DNA from: Thauera linaloolentis 47Lol = DSM 12138
GTDB taxonomy: Bacteria; Pseudomonadota; Gammaproteobacteria; Burkholderiales; Rhodocyclaceae
Assembly: GCF_000310205.1 (NCBI RefSeq)
Contig: NZ_AMXE01000008.1
Span: forward strand, 1 to 64,000
Direction of reading: 5' to 3'
Length of the DNA: 64,000 nucleotides
The position numbers were made by a program, and so were the translations under genes. The notes beneath the pieces are model-generated. The model searched no databases, was not told the origin of the DNA, and was given only the letters and a program-made list of their open reading frames with translations. Positions 49,509-59,136 of this stretch are shown here, in pieces (within the stretch, counting starts at the first letter, position 1; each line of letters opens with the position of its first letter).

Positions 49509-50564
49509 ATGAGCTTCTTCAGCCAATACATCGACAAGCACCTGGCCGCCATCGAGGCGCTGCGCGCCATCGAACCGGCGGTCGAAGCCGGCGCACGGCG
49601 CATCAGCGCGGCGCTCAACCGCGGCAACAAGATTCTGTTCTGCGGCAATGGCGGCAGCGCGGCCGATGCGCAGCACATCGCCGCCGAGCTGGTCGGCCGC
49701 TTCGTCGCCGAGCGCCGGGCCTTGCCCGGCATCGCACTCACCACCGATACCTCGATCCTGACCGCGGTGGGCAACGACTACGGCTTCGACGACGTGTTCG
49801 CGCGCCAGGTCGATGCGCTGGGCCAGCCCGGCGACGTGCTGGTCGGCATCTCCACCAGTGGCAACAGCCCCAACGTCATCGCCGCCGTCGAGGCGGCACG
49901 CCGGCGCGGAGTGGAAGTCATCGGCCTGCTCGGGCGCGATGGTGGCAAGCTGCGCGACCTGGCGGACCTGGCGGTCGTCATCGGCGTGGCCGAGACGGCG
50001 CACATCCAGGAATGCCACATCATGATCGGCCACATGTGGTGTGCCCACGTCGACGCCCACCTCGCCGCGCCGGATACGGCGAAGGCGCCGGCGGACGGCG
50101 TGCTGACGGAGGCGCAGGCCATCGAAACCGTCCGCGCCGCACGCCAGGCCGGCGAGCGCGTGGTGATGACCAACGGCTGTTTCGACATCCTGCACCCCGG
50201 CCACATCGAATATCTGGAACAGGCCCGCGCGCTGGGCCAGCGCCTGATCGTCGCCGTCAACGACGACGATTCGGTGCGCCGCCTCAAAGGCGACGGCCGG
50301 CCGGTCAACCCGCTGGCGCACCGCCTGCGCATGCTGGCCGCGCTCGGCTGCGTCGATTGGGTGGTGCCGTTCGCCGAAGACACGCCCGAGCGCCTCATCT
50401 GCGCTGTGCTGCCCGGCTTGTTGGTCAAGGGCGGCGACTACACGCCGGACCAGATCGCCGGCGGCGACTGCGTGCGCCGCGCGGGCGGCGAGGTCAGGGT
50501 GCTGGGCTTCGTCGCAGGGCATTCCACCACCGGCCTGATCGAGCGCATCCGCGACGGCGGCTGA
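49509..50564 (+). CDS. GmhA::HldC fusion: heptose 7-phosphate isomerase / heptose 1-phosphate adenylyltransferase
   Basis: 351 residues. Residues ~1-190 are GmhA (SIS fold: [35 protein letters not shown]), turning sedoheptulose 7-phosphate into heptose 7-phosphate. Residues ~200-351 are the HldE C-terminal/HldC nucleotidyltransferase ([42 protein letters not shown]). The two are normally separate genes. The kinase (HldA) and phosphatase (GmhB) of the ADP-heptose route are not in the window. Frame is continuous through the joint at ~50080. Confidence 0.92.
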   Translation: MSFFSQYIDKHLAAIEALRAIEPAVEAGARRISAALNRGNKILFCGNGGSAADAQHIAAELVGRFVAERRALPGIALTTDTSILTAVGNDYGFDDVFARQVDALGQPGDVLVGISTSGNSPNVIAAVEAARRRGVEVIGLLGRDGGKLRDLADLAVVIGVAETAHIQECHIMIGHMWCAHVDAHLAAPDTAKAPADGVLTEAQAIETVRAARQAGERVVMTNGCFDILHPGHIEYLEQARALGQRLIVAVNDDDSVRRLKGDGRPVNPLAHRLRMLAALGCVDWVVPFAEDTPERLICAVLPGLLVKGGDYTPDQIAGGDCVRRAGGEVRVLGFVAGHSTTGLIERIRDGG

Positions 50565-50603
50565 TTCCGGAATTTACGAGGGCCGATTCCGAAGTTTACG
50601 GAG
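50563..50603. repeat. Short tandem repeat downstream of the fusion gene
   Basis: GATTCCGGAATTTACGAG and GATTCCGAAGTTTACGGAG, 22 bp apart, between the heptose gene and the Uma2-family gene. Origin unknown; could be a vestige of a mobile-element end. Confidence 0.5.
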
Positions 50604-50617
50604 CTTGAGATCCGCGC

Positions 50618-51181
50618 TCACAGCGCCTCTGCATCCATGTAGATTTCGTCCAATGTGATTTCCGCATTCAGGCAATCCAGCCGGATGCTGCCTTCGGTGA
50701 AGGTCTCGTAGCGTACCGGATCACCGAAGCGGTACACCTCCACGCTGCGCTTTTCGGGGTCGACCAGCAGGTATTCGCGCAGTGATGGCGCGGCCTGGTA
50801 GGCGAACAGCTTCTCGCGGTGGTCGATGCGTTCGGTGCTGGGCGACAGTACTTCGACGATCAAGCAGGGGCAGCGGCGGTAGTAGGGGTCGCGATCCTGC
50901 GGATCGCAGGCCAGCAGCAGGTCGGGGTAGTAGAAATAGGTCTGGCCCGAATGCTCGATGCGCACTTTCATGTCGGCCATGAAAAGCTGGCAGCCTTTGC
51001 GGCGCGCGTGGGGCAGCAATGCGGCATGGAAAGCGCCGGCGACCAGACCGTGCGTCGCACTTGCCCCACCCATCGCGACGACTTCGCCGTCCAGGTATTC
51101 GTGCTTGATGTCGCTGCGGGTTTCGCCGTCGAGATAGTCTTCGATGCTGATTCTGGTGCGGCATGCGGGAGCGCTGCTCAT
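50618..51181 (-). CDS. Uma2 family (DUF820) putative endonuclease
   Basis: 187 residues. PD-(D/E)XK-type nuclease fold; conserved YPDLLLACDP, PCLIVEVLSPST and EYLLVDPEKRSVEVYR. Family members are common in cyanobacteria and patchy in proteobacteria; roles are unknown and transfer is frequent. ATG 51181 matches the family start (RISIEDYLDGE). Sits between the heptose and dTDP-sugar genes, bounded by the short repeats at 50563. Confidence 0.87.
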   Translation of the reverse strand: MSSAPACRTRISIEDYLDGETRSDIKHEYLDGEVVAMGGASATHGLVAGAFHAALLPHARRKGCQLFMADMKVRIEHSGQTYFYYPDLLLACDPQDRDPYYRRCPCLIVEVLSPSTERIDHREKLFAYQAAPSLREYLLVDPEKRSVEVYRFGDPVRYETFTEGSIRLDCLNAEITLDEIYMDAEAL

Positions 51182-51271
51182 GCTGGCCTCCGTCGGGGGC
51201 TGGGTTCCGGGCAATGATAAGCCAGGCATGGGCGCCTGCGTTTGCTCCGGAAGCTTCTGGCCCCAAGACCC

Positions 51272-51823
51272 TCAATCGAAAACTTCGCACTCCGCCAGCA
51301 CCGTCCCGGCCTGATCCTTGGCCGACAGCAGGGGGCGGCTGCCGGCCAGCGGCCATTCCACGCCGACCGTGGGGTCGTCCCAGGCCAGGCAGCGTTCGTG
51401 CTCGGGGGCATAGTAGTCGGTGGTTTTGTACAGGACCTCGGCGGTCTCGCTCAGCACCAGGAAGCCGTGCGCGAAGCCTTCGGGAATCCACAGCTGGTGC
51501 TTGTTTTCGGCCGACAGCACGGCGCCTGTCCAGCAGCCGAAATGCGGCGAACTGCGGCGCAGGTCGACGGCGATGTCGAAGATTTCGCCCTCGATCACGC
51601 GGATGAGTTTTCCCTGCGGCTGCTGGATCTGGTAGTGCAGGCCGCGTAGCACGCCGCGTCGAGAGCGTGAGTGATTGTCCTGCACGAAAGTCGTCCGGCA
51701 AGCCGTCACCGCCTCGAAATCCCGCTGGTTGTAGCTTTCGAGGAAGAAGCCGCGTGCGTCGCCGAACACCTTGGGTTCGAGCAGCCAGACGTCGGGGAGG
51801 GGCATGCGTTTGGCAGTGATCAT
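51272..51823 (-). CDS. rfbC: dTDP-4-dehydrorhamnose 3,5-epimerase
   Basis: 183 residues. Cupin; catalytic-His segment [10 protein letters not shown] and [16 protein letters not shown]. Third step of dTDP-L-rhamnose synthesis. Its ATG overlaps the rfbA stop. rfbB and rfbD are absent from the window. Confidence 0.95.
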   Translation of the reverse strand: MITAKRMPLPDVWLLEPKVFGDARGFFLESYNQRDFEAVTACRTTFVQDNHSRSRRGVLRGLHYQIQQPQGKLIRVIEGEIFDIAVDLRRSSPHFGCWTGAVLSAENKHQLWIPEGFAHGFLVLSETAEVLYKTTDYYAPEHERCLAWDDPTVGVEWPLAGSRPLLSAKDQAGTVLAECEVFD

Positions 51824-52701
51824 GCAGGAATTTCCTTCAGCAGCCGCAGCAGATAGCGGCCGTAGTCGTTTTGCGCGAGTGGCGCCGCCAGACGTTCGAG
51901 CCGTGCCGCGTCGATCCAGTGCATGCGGTAAGCGATTTCTTCCGGGCAGGCCACCTTGAGGCCCTGGCGGCGCTCCAGGGTGGCGATGAACTGGCTCGCG
52001 TCCAGCAGCGAGTCGTGGGTGCCGGTGTCCAGCCAGGCATAGCCGCGGCCCATGGTTTCCACCGTCAGGATGCCGTCGTCCAGATACAGCCGGTTGAGGT
52101 CGGTGATCTCCAGTTCTCCGCGTGCGGAAGGGCGCAGCGAGGCGGCCCGTGCGCTTGCGCTGCCGTCATAGAAGTACAGCCCCGTCACCGCGTAGCTGGA
52201 TTTGGGCTGCGCGGGTTTTTCCTCGATCGAGCGAACCTTGCCGTCCGCGGAGAATTCGACGACACCATAGCGTTCCGGATCATGCACGTGGTAGGCGAAT
52301 ACCGTTGCGCCTTCCGTGCTGGCGGCAGCCTTCTGGAGCAGGCGATGGAGCTCGTGACCGTAGAACAGGTTGTCGCCCAGTACCAGCGCGCTCGGCGCGC
52401 CGGCCAGGAAGGCGTCCGCGATGATCAGCGCCTGCGCCAACCCCTCCGGCTTGGGCTGGACCGCATATTGCAGCGTGATGCCCCACTGCGAGCCATCCCC
52501 CAGCAGTTGCTGAAAGCGCGGTGTGTCCTGCGGAGTGGAAATGAGCAGGATGTCGCGTATGCCGCCCAGCATCAATGTGCTGAGCGGGTAGTAGACCATC
52601 GGCTTGTCGAACACCGGCAGCAATTGCTTGCTGATGGCGAGCGTGGCCGGATGCAGGCGCGTGCCAGAGCCGCCGGCGAGAATAATGCCTTTGCGGTGCA
52701 T
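51820..52701 (-). CDS. rfbA: Glucose-1-phosphate thymidylyltransferase
   Basis: 293 residues. Pyrophosphorylase motif [20 protein letters not shown], with LGDNLFYG and the end YGRYLLRLL. Makes dTDP-glucose. ATG 52701 matches the family start [11 protein letters not shown]. Confidence 0.96.
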   Translation of the reverse strand: MHRKGIILAGGSGTRLHPATLAISKQLLPVFDKPMVYYPLSTLMLGGIRDILLISTPQDTPRFQQLLGDGSQWGITLQYAVQPKPEGLAQALIIADAFLAGAPSALVLGDNLFYGHELHRLLQKAAASTEGATVFAYHVHDPERYGVVEFSADGKVRSIEEKPAQPKSSYAVTGLYFYDGSASARAASLRPSARGELEITDLNRLYLDDGILTVETMGRGYAWLDTGTHDSLLDASQFIATLERRQGLKVACPEEIAYRMHWIDAARLERLAAPLAQNDYGRYLLRLLKEIPA

Positions 52702-52753
52702 GGTCGGGTGTTCTACCTGTTCATGAGGCCGGCCGCCTGGAAAGCAGGCGGGA

Positions 52754-53086
52754 TCAGCTCTCCGGGATAAGGAAGTCGTCACGGCCATGTCCCGCTTCCA
52801 GTGCGGCCTTCATCCACTTTGGCATTACGCCGCGCCCGCTCCAGGTGCTGCCCGACAGTGGGTCCCGGTACTTTGGTTTGACTGCAGCGCGCTTCGACGG
52901 CGATGCGGGTTGGATGTCTCGTACCTGCGCGGCAGCAGCAAACCCCAGGTCAGACGCAGTCAGGTCGTAGTCGTGCATTTTCTGCTTGATTTCCGCGATC
53001 ACGTCGGCGAGTTCGGCAGTCCGGATCTCTTCGGCCTGCTTCTGCAGCGCCTCGATCTGCGCCATGATTTCCACGTATGTCGGCAT
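52754..53086 (-). CDS. H-NS family DNA-binding protein, copy 1
   Basis: 110 residues. N-terminal coiled coil ([22 protein letters not shown]), linker, and C-terminal H-NS DNA-binding motif [20 protein letters not shown]. The usual W-x-GRGR-x-P loop has GRGV here. Such proteins silence AT-rich, horizontally acquired DNA. GGAGG lies 7 nt before ATG 53086. Follows the NYN gene by 22 nt; a second copy is at 56552. Confidence 0.9.
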   Translation of the reverse strand: MPTYVEIMAQIEALQKQAEEIRTAELADVIAEIKQKMHDYDLTASDLGFAAAAQVRDIQPASPSKRAAVKPKYRDPLSGSTWSGRGVMPKWMKAALEAGHGRDDFLIPES

Positions 53087-53108
53087 CGTTTCCTCCTTCA
53101 TCAAATGT

Positions 53109-53927
53109 TCATGCCACGACGGTGACATTGGCCGCCTTCAGTTTACCTGTTGTTTCGCCTTCTTCCAGATCGAACTCCAGCACCAGATCCCGGCTCGGCA
53201 GGGCGTCGGTACTCAGTCCCGTTGGCAGTTGGGACGCATGGAGAAAGCAGGTTTGCCACGGTGATTCCGTGTCGCGCGAATCCGTCAGCCACAAGCGTCC
53301 GGCCACCTTGCGCATGAAGCGGACGAAACCGTAGCCGTTCTCGAACTGGTAGCACACCCCGCGAGCAAAGCCGCCCGCCACGCCCCACTCGTTGTAGTCG
53401 CGGCCGTTTCGGGCACGTTCGGATGGCATGAGCTGCGGAACCAGGTAGCCGGACACGAAAGTATCCGTTGCCGCACGCAGTGCCCGCGATACGTTGCGAA
53501 AAGCCAGCCCTTCCACCCGGCAGCCCAGGCCCTGTGCAGCCTCCACCACGCGCACGAAGTCGCCATCGCCGCTTGCCAGCAGCACGGTGTCCAGGCGCGG
53601 CGCTTGCTGCAGGATGTCGATGGCGATGTCCATGTCGCAATCGGCCTTGGAGTAGCGGCCGCCTTCGCCATCGTCATACCAGCGGACGTGCTTGCGGAAT
53701 ACTTTGAAACCGTTGTCGCGCAGGGCGTCGTAGAAGCGCTGCTGGCCGGCACGATAGGCGGAATCGGTTTCGGCGCGGGCGGTATCGAAGGGCAGGTAGG
53801 CATTGAGCCGCACCAGCTCCCCGCCGTCACGCGCGGCAAAGCGGCGCAACATGTCCACCCGCATGCCGTAGCCGCCGTTCATGCCGATGTTGGCGAAATC
53901 GATGAAGATGCCGATGCGATTAGTCAA
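53109..53927 (-). CDS. NYN domain protein with C-terminal cold-shock-like domain
   Basis: 272 residues. Residues ~1-165: NYN/LabA-type PIN-fold nuclease with acidic residues in IFIDFANIG, KADCDMDIAIDIL and LASGDGDF. Residues ~195-272: beta-rich CSD/OB-like domain (GVCYQFENGYGFVRF; CFLHASQL). Predicts an RNA-binding ribonuclease; the substrate is unknown. A truncated copy of its last ~37 codons precedes H-NS copy 2. Confidence 0.82.
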   Translation of the reverse strand: MTNRIGIFIDFANIGMNGGYGMRVDMLRRFAARDGGELVRLNAYLPFDTARAETDSAYRAGQQRFYDALRDNGFKVFRKHVRWYDDGEGGRYSKADCDMDIAIDILQQAPRLDTVLLASGDGDFVRVVEAAQGLGCRVEGLAFRNVSRALRAATDTFVSGYLVPQLMPSERARNGRDYNEWGVAGGFARGVCYQFENGYGFVRFMRKVAGRLWLTDSRDTESPWQTCFLHASQLPTGLSTDALPSRDLVLEFDLEEGETTGKLKAANVTVVA

Positions 53928-53951
53928 GAAATATCCTTTAGGAGCAAATTC

Positions 53952-55151
53952 TTATGAACTCATCTTGTTCGTGCGTATGCGTGCAGTCGCCGCAACGGCA
54001 AAAGCTAGCGGGATCCAAGTAATGAACCAGCTTTCGTTCGGCCGCGAAAAAAAGTTTCCGCCTTCGGTCAGGCCGGCAGCGAGTCCGAAGACGAGCAGGC
54101 AGGATGCAACGACAACTTCCGTGTTGTTGCGATTGACGACACAGGCATGCAGCACCGAAGTGTGCATCGCGAGCCAGAGTATGAGCCCGATCAGACCTAG
54201 CTCCAAAGCAACGGCAAGCGGAATATTGTGTGGGTCACGCCAGATTCGCTTCATATTCTCTACGGGAAACGCTATGTCTCCCTCAAATCCGTAGCCAATC
54301 AGTGGATGCCCCATGATCTTGTCCAGCGCTGCGGACCAGATGTCTGGTCGCCATGACACTCCTCTGGACGTAAAGATTGTTGGCTGAACGATATAGGCCA
54401 CCAGCGCCAGCGTAGCCATCAAGGCAAGAATCCCTAAGGTGCGCCGGTTGGGACGGAGTAGGCAAAGCCAGCACAACATGGCGGCAATGCCGACCAGCGG
54501 TGTGCGCGATCCGGTCAGAACGATGCCCCACAGTAGCAGAGGACAGCACAACAAGCAGATCCAGGTGAAGCGGTTCAGCCTGTTGGAAAGCAGAACTGAT
54601 GCCATGCCAAAGACAAACATCAAACCGAGGATGTGAGACGTAAGCAGTGGATGCACAAGAACGCCTGGGCCGATGTATCGGTTATCCCAGGGTTTGCGCG
54701 GGGTTTGGATGAACTCGACTGCACTCCAGACTACGAAGGCCGTGATGACAAACATCGAGATGAGCAGCAGGTTTCGTATAGGAATAGGCGCCCGCACGGA
54801 GCCAAGGTAAGCCAGCCCCGCAATTGCCAGAAATATATACAGCGGCCGCTTGATCAGGGATGACGTTACGCCTTCGCCTTCTGCCCAGCTCAGGCTGGCA
54901 AGTACCCAGGCTGCCAGAAGCAGGAACAGCAGAACGGGAGGTTGGCGCAAGATTGGTAGCATTTCCGTTCGCGCCACGATCAAGCCGAGCAGTGCAGGGA
55001 ACGCGAACAGCAAATAAAAAGATTTCGAATAAAGGCTGCGATCAGTCAGCCAGAAGAGGCTGGTAAGCAAGGTAAACAGACCCAGGCTGAGCCAGATGCT
55101 CAGGATGTCCTTGAGTTGGCTGCGGTCTAGCACCGATAGAGTTCCACGCAA
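53952..55151 (-). CDS. O-antigen ligase/polymerase family membrane protein
   Basis: 399 residues, about eleven membrane segments and a periplasmic loop with the Wzy_C marks GSRTPLVGIAA, then WRPDIW...HPLIGYGFEGD and RDPHNIPLAVALELGL. Most like WaaL-type ligases that join O-antigen to the lipid A core; a polymerase role is the alternative. Base composition is clearly lower in GC than the neighbouring core genes. Confidence 0.85.
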   Translation of the reverse strand: MRGTLSVLDRSQLKDILSIWLSLGLFTLLTSLFWLTDRSLYSKSFYLLFAFPALLGLIVARTEMLPILRQPPVLLFLLLAAWVLASLSWAEGEGVTSSLIKRPLYIFLAIAGLAYLGSVRAPIPIRNLLLISMFVITAFVVWSAVEFIQTPRKPWDNRYIGPGVLVHPLLTSHILGLMFVFGMASVLLSNRLNRFTWICLLCCPLLLWGIVLTGSRTPLVGIAAMLCWLCLLRPNRRTLGILALMATLALVAYIVQPTIFTSRGVSWRPDIWSAALDKIMGHPLIGYGFEGDIAFPVENMKRIWRDPHNIPLAVALELGLIGLILWLAMHTSVLHACVVNRNNTEVVVASCLLVFGLAAGLTEGGNFFSRPNESWFITWIPLAFAVAATARIRTNKMSS

Positions 55152-55153
55152 GT

Positions 55154-56539
55154 TCAGTAGGCATTAGGGTTAAGGAACCCTTTGAAGATGGTCAGGAAGA
55201 TAATTTTCAGATCCAGACCGAGCGACCAGTTGTCGATGTACCACAAGTCATGTTCTACCCGGGCCTGCATCTTCTCGAGCGTATCGGTTTCTCCCCGCAA
55301 ACCATTTACCTGCGCCCAACCGGTAATTCCGGGCTTGACCTGGTGGCGCTGCATGTAAGACTCCACCAAGTCCTTGTAGTATTCATTGTGCGCCAGTGCA
55401 TGCGGACGAGGGCCAACAATGGACATGCGCCCCTGTAACACATTGAAAAACTGCGGCAGTTCGTCCAGGCTGGTGCGTCGCAAGAAAGCACCAAGCGGTG
55501 TGATGCGAGCATCGCCCTTGGTGGCCTGCGTTACCTGCCCGGATGATTCCTGATGCACCACCATTGAGCGGAATTTGTAGACCTTGAAGTGCTTGCCATT
55601 GATGCCCATTCGGTATTGCTTGAACAGTACCGGCCCTGGTGAAGTAAGCCGGATGGCCAACGCAATGACCGCGCATACCGGCAGGATCAGCAAGAAGATT
55701 AGGCCGCCGATGATAAGGTCTTCGGCGCGCTTCACGATTCGCGCGGCGCCATCCATTGGTGTGACGCTGAGATCTATCGAGTAGAACCCTGCCACACGGC
55801 TGACCTGGTGGTTGAGCAAGGGCAAATCGTTCAGTTGCGGCATGAAGCGGATCGAGACAACGTGATGTCGCAATGCATAAGCAGCGGATTGTATGTGCCC
55901 GCCCTCGCTTAGCGGCAGCATCAGCCATACTTCGTGGGCACGGGCTTCATCGACTTGCTGCGGCAGAGTATCCAGCCATTCTGGAGAATTGCTGCATCTT
56001 ACAATTGCAGCGACTGCGTACCCTTGTTCACGCAGGGTAAGTTGCGAAGGGAGGCGTAAACCCCGCCCTGCGTCCGAGCCGACCACGATAACCTGTTTCA
56101 GATTCCTTCCCGCACGGCGGGCATGGCGGAGCGCAAGGAAGGCTAGCAGGCGAAGGCTGACGCCCAGGCCGGCACTGATGAGCATGGTGTACGTGAACCA
56201 CAGGCGCGAATACTGAGCTGAAGTTTTGAGCAGAAAGCCCAGCATCGTCAGTATAGAGGCGGCGAGCAGCCACCCCCCCGCCACGCGTGTCACCTGGCGA
56301 AGGAACGACTGGCCGCGCCATGATCCATACGCCCCCATCACAAACAGGGAGGCTACTACGGTACAGGACCACGTAATGGCGGCGATCAGGTAGGGCGTAC
56401 TGAGGTCAAAGGCGTCGAAACGCAGGGAGAACGCTATGTAGGCAGCCAGCATGGCTAGCCCCGCGTCGATCAGGGCCGCGGCGAGCGGAACCGGGTAACG
56501 CTCGGCGAAGGTCGGGGAGTAATTGGAGGATCGTGGCAT
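55154..56539 (-). CDS. Polyprenyl glycosyl-1-phosphate transferase (WbaP/WcaJ type)
   Basis: 461 residues. Five membrane segments and a Rossmann-like middle region in the N-terminal half. C-terminal bacterial sugar transferase domain: VLFKQYRMGINGKHFKVYKF (phosphate binding), SLDELPQFFNVLQGRMSIVGPRP split over two runs, GITGWAQVNG and the end LNPNAY. It starts O-antigen or exopolysaccharide units by loading sugar-1-phosphate on undecaprenyl phosphate. Confidence 0.93.
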   Translation of the reverse strand: MPRSSNYSPTFAERYPVPLAAALIDAGLAMLAAYIAFSLRFDAFDLSTPYLIAAITWSCTVVASLFVMGAYGSWRGQSFLRQVTRVAGGWLLAASILTMLGFLLKTSAQYSRLWFTYTMLISAGLGVSLRLLAFLALRHARRAGRNLKQVIVVGSDAGRGLRLPSQLTLREQGYAVAAIVRCSNSPEWLDTLPQQVDEARAHEVWLMLPLSEGGHIQSAAYALRHHVVSIRFMPQLNDLPLLNHQVSRVAGFYSIDLSVTPMDGAARIVKRAEDLIIGGLIFLLILPVCAVIALAIRLTSPGPVLFKQYRMGINGKHFKVYKFRSMVVHQESSGQVTQATKGDARITPLGAFLRRTSLDELPQFFNVLQGRMSIVGPRPHALAHNEYYKDLVESYMQRHQVKPGITGWAQVNGLRGETDTLEKMQARVEHDLWYIDNWSLGLDLKIIFLTIFKGFLNPNAY

Positions 56540-56551
56540 TGGGGTGGCAGA

Positions 56552-56872
56552 TCAGATTTCTGGGACCAAGAATTCCTCACGTATGTACCCTGCTTCCAGA
56601 GCGGCTTTCACCCATCTTGGCATCATCCCGCGACTGGACCAGATCTTGCCCGAAGTTGGAACTTGGTATCTGGGCTTTACCGCGTCACGTTTGGACACAG
56701 GTACGCTACGTTTTGGTGATATCGATCTGGTAGTAGCAAAGACCAAGTTGCCCGCTGCCAGGTTGTAATCGCTAATCTCCTGCTTGACTTCGGATATCTC
56801 CGTTTGGCGTACTGCTTCAGTCTGTTTCTGCAAGGTCTTGATCTGTGCCGTAAGCTCGACATAAGTCGGCAT
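56552..56872 (-). CDS. H-NS family DNA-binding protein, copy 2
   Basis: 106 residues, homologous throughout to copy 1 (start MPTYVELTAQI; end KAALEAGYIREEFLVPEI). The DNA-binding loop reads WSSRGMMPRW, losing the first Gly and the second Arg of the W-x-GRGR-x-P consensus, so DNA affinity may be altered. Preceded by the NYN remnant, with which it is in frame. Confidence 0.85.
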   Translation of the reverse strand: MPTYVELTAQIKTLQKQTEAVRQTEISEVKQEISDYNLAAGNLVFATTRSISPKRSVPVSKRDAVKPRYQVPTSGKIWSSRGMMPRWVKAALEAGYIREEFLVPEI

Positions 56873-56899
56873 GTCTTTGTCCTTCGATGAAAAACAGTT

Positions 56900-57010
56900 T
56901 ACAACAGTGACATCTACGGCTTTGAGTTTACCGGCAGCGTCACCCTCTCCCAGAACGAGTTCCAGCACAGGATCCCGGCTGGGCAGAGAGTCGGATGAGT
57001 GTGTGATGAA
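56900..57010 (-). pseudogene. Truncated 3' remnant of a second NYN-CSD gene
   Basis: Reads FITHSSDSLPSRDPVLEL and then GKLKAVDVTVV, matching the last ~37 residues of the NYN protein at 53109 (CFLHAS...DALPSRDLVLEF; GKLKAANVTVV) with a small internal deletion. No start and no nuclease domain; in-frame stop just upstream (~57026). The NYN stop codon is lost, and the frame runs into H-NS copy 2. Confidence 0.8.
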
Positions 57011-57067
57011 GCCCCGACTACGCGTTTACCACCCCTTCGTGAGTATCTTTAATGTGCCAGGTCCAGG

Positions 57068-57958
57068 TTAAAAAGATTGCTCCAGCATCCAGCGCAAGGT
57101 GTCTTGCAGCGGTGGAGTCTCCCAGTTCCCGATCAACGAACGGAGCCTCGAGACGTCCCCGCACAAGATCTTTACTTCGTTGGCGCGCACGAAAGCCGGA
57201 TTTACCTCCACCCGGATCTTGTGGCCAGTGATCACCTCGGCCATCGCCAGCACCTCCCGTAACGAGTGGGAATGCCCCGAACACACATTCACGGTTGTCG
57301 ACACCGGACGCACTTCCAGTAGCCGCCGATAGGCGCATGCCACGGCGCGGACATCGGAAAAATCCCGCCACACGTCGAGATTGCCTAGTTCAATCACCCC
57401 GGCCCTCCGACGGAAATGCTCCACGATCTTCGGCAACAGAAAGGACTTCGATTGCCCGACGCCGGAGTAGTTGAAGGGGCGAACAATCACCAACGGCAGC
57501 TTGTCCGACCACAAATGCGCCATGTACTCCATCGCCAGCTTGCTGACGGCATACTCATTGGCCGGATTGGCTGGCATCGTCTCGTCCAGCATGCCTTCGG
57601 TCGAGTTGCCGTACACGTTCGCGCTGCTCGCCAACAGGACACAACTGGGCATTTTCCCACTGTCCGCCAGTGCCGCGAGCAGGTTACGGGTGCCGATCAG
57701 GTTGACCTTGTAGAACGACTCGGCGTCCCCATGTCCGACGAACGAGATGGCCGCCAGATGCACGACGGCGTCAGGACTTAGCTCGGCGAGCACGCTACGC
57801 ACGGCTTCGGCGTCGGTGAGATCCGCGCGCCGGTAATGTCTGTCGCCGGGCTCGTCGTGCGCCCCCATGCCCCACACTTCCCAGCCGTGGGCCTGCAACT
57901 CGGCAGCGACGTAGCGCCCGGTAAAACCTTTGATGCCGGTAACCAGTACCCGTTTCAT
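57068..57958 (-). CDS. rmd: GDP-6-deoxy-D-mannose reductase-like SDR (Rmd)
   Basis: 296 residues, extended SDR: NAD(P) loop GIKGFTGRYVAAEL, catalytic YxxxK in NEYAVSKLAMEY. Next to gmd, it most likely reduces GDP-4-keto-6-deoxymannose to GDP-D-rhamnose; fucose or talose routes would need other enzymes. 12 nt after gmd. Confidence 0.85.
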   Translation of the reverse strand: MKRVLVTGIKGFTGRYVAAELQAHGWEVWGMGAHDEPGDRHYRRADLTDAEAVRSVLAELSPDAVVHLAAISFVGHGDAESFYKVNLIGTRNLLAALADSGKMPSCVLLASSANVYGNSTEGMLDETMPANPANEYAVSKLAMEYMAHLWSDKLPLVIVRPFNYSGVGQSKSFLLPKIVEHFRRRAGVIELGNLDVWRDFSDVRAVACAYRRLLEVRPVSTTVNVCSGHSHSLREVLAMAEVITGHKIRVEVNPAFVRANEVKILCGDVSRLRSLIGNWETPPLQDTLRWMLEQSF

Positions 57959-57970
57959 CGTCTCGGGTCC

Positions 57971-59026
<1,056 letters not shown>

Positions 59027-59095
59027 TCAAATAATGCCCTTGCCGCCGAACTGTCTGATCGTGTCGAAGTCAGGCAGCACGCTGGAAAACCACAT
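59027..59095 (-). other. Possible 22-residue reading frame upstream of gmd
   Basis: ATG...TGA giving MWFSSVLPDFDTIRQFGGKG plus two Ile, in the 130-nt gap before gmd. It is GC-richer than its surroundings and has no ribosome binding site. More likely the tail of a lost gene than a leader peptide. Confidence 0.2.
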
Positions 59096-59136
59096 TGTAA
59101 TCGCTATTATGCCAAGCATGCCCCTGGCTTTTTTTT

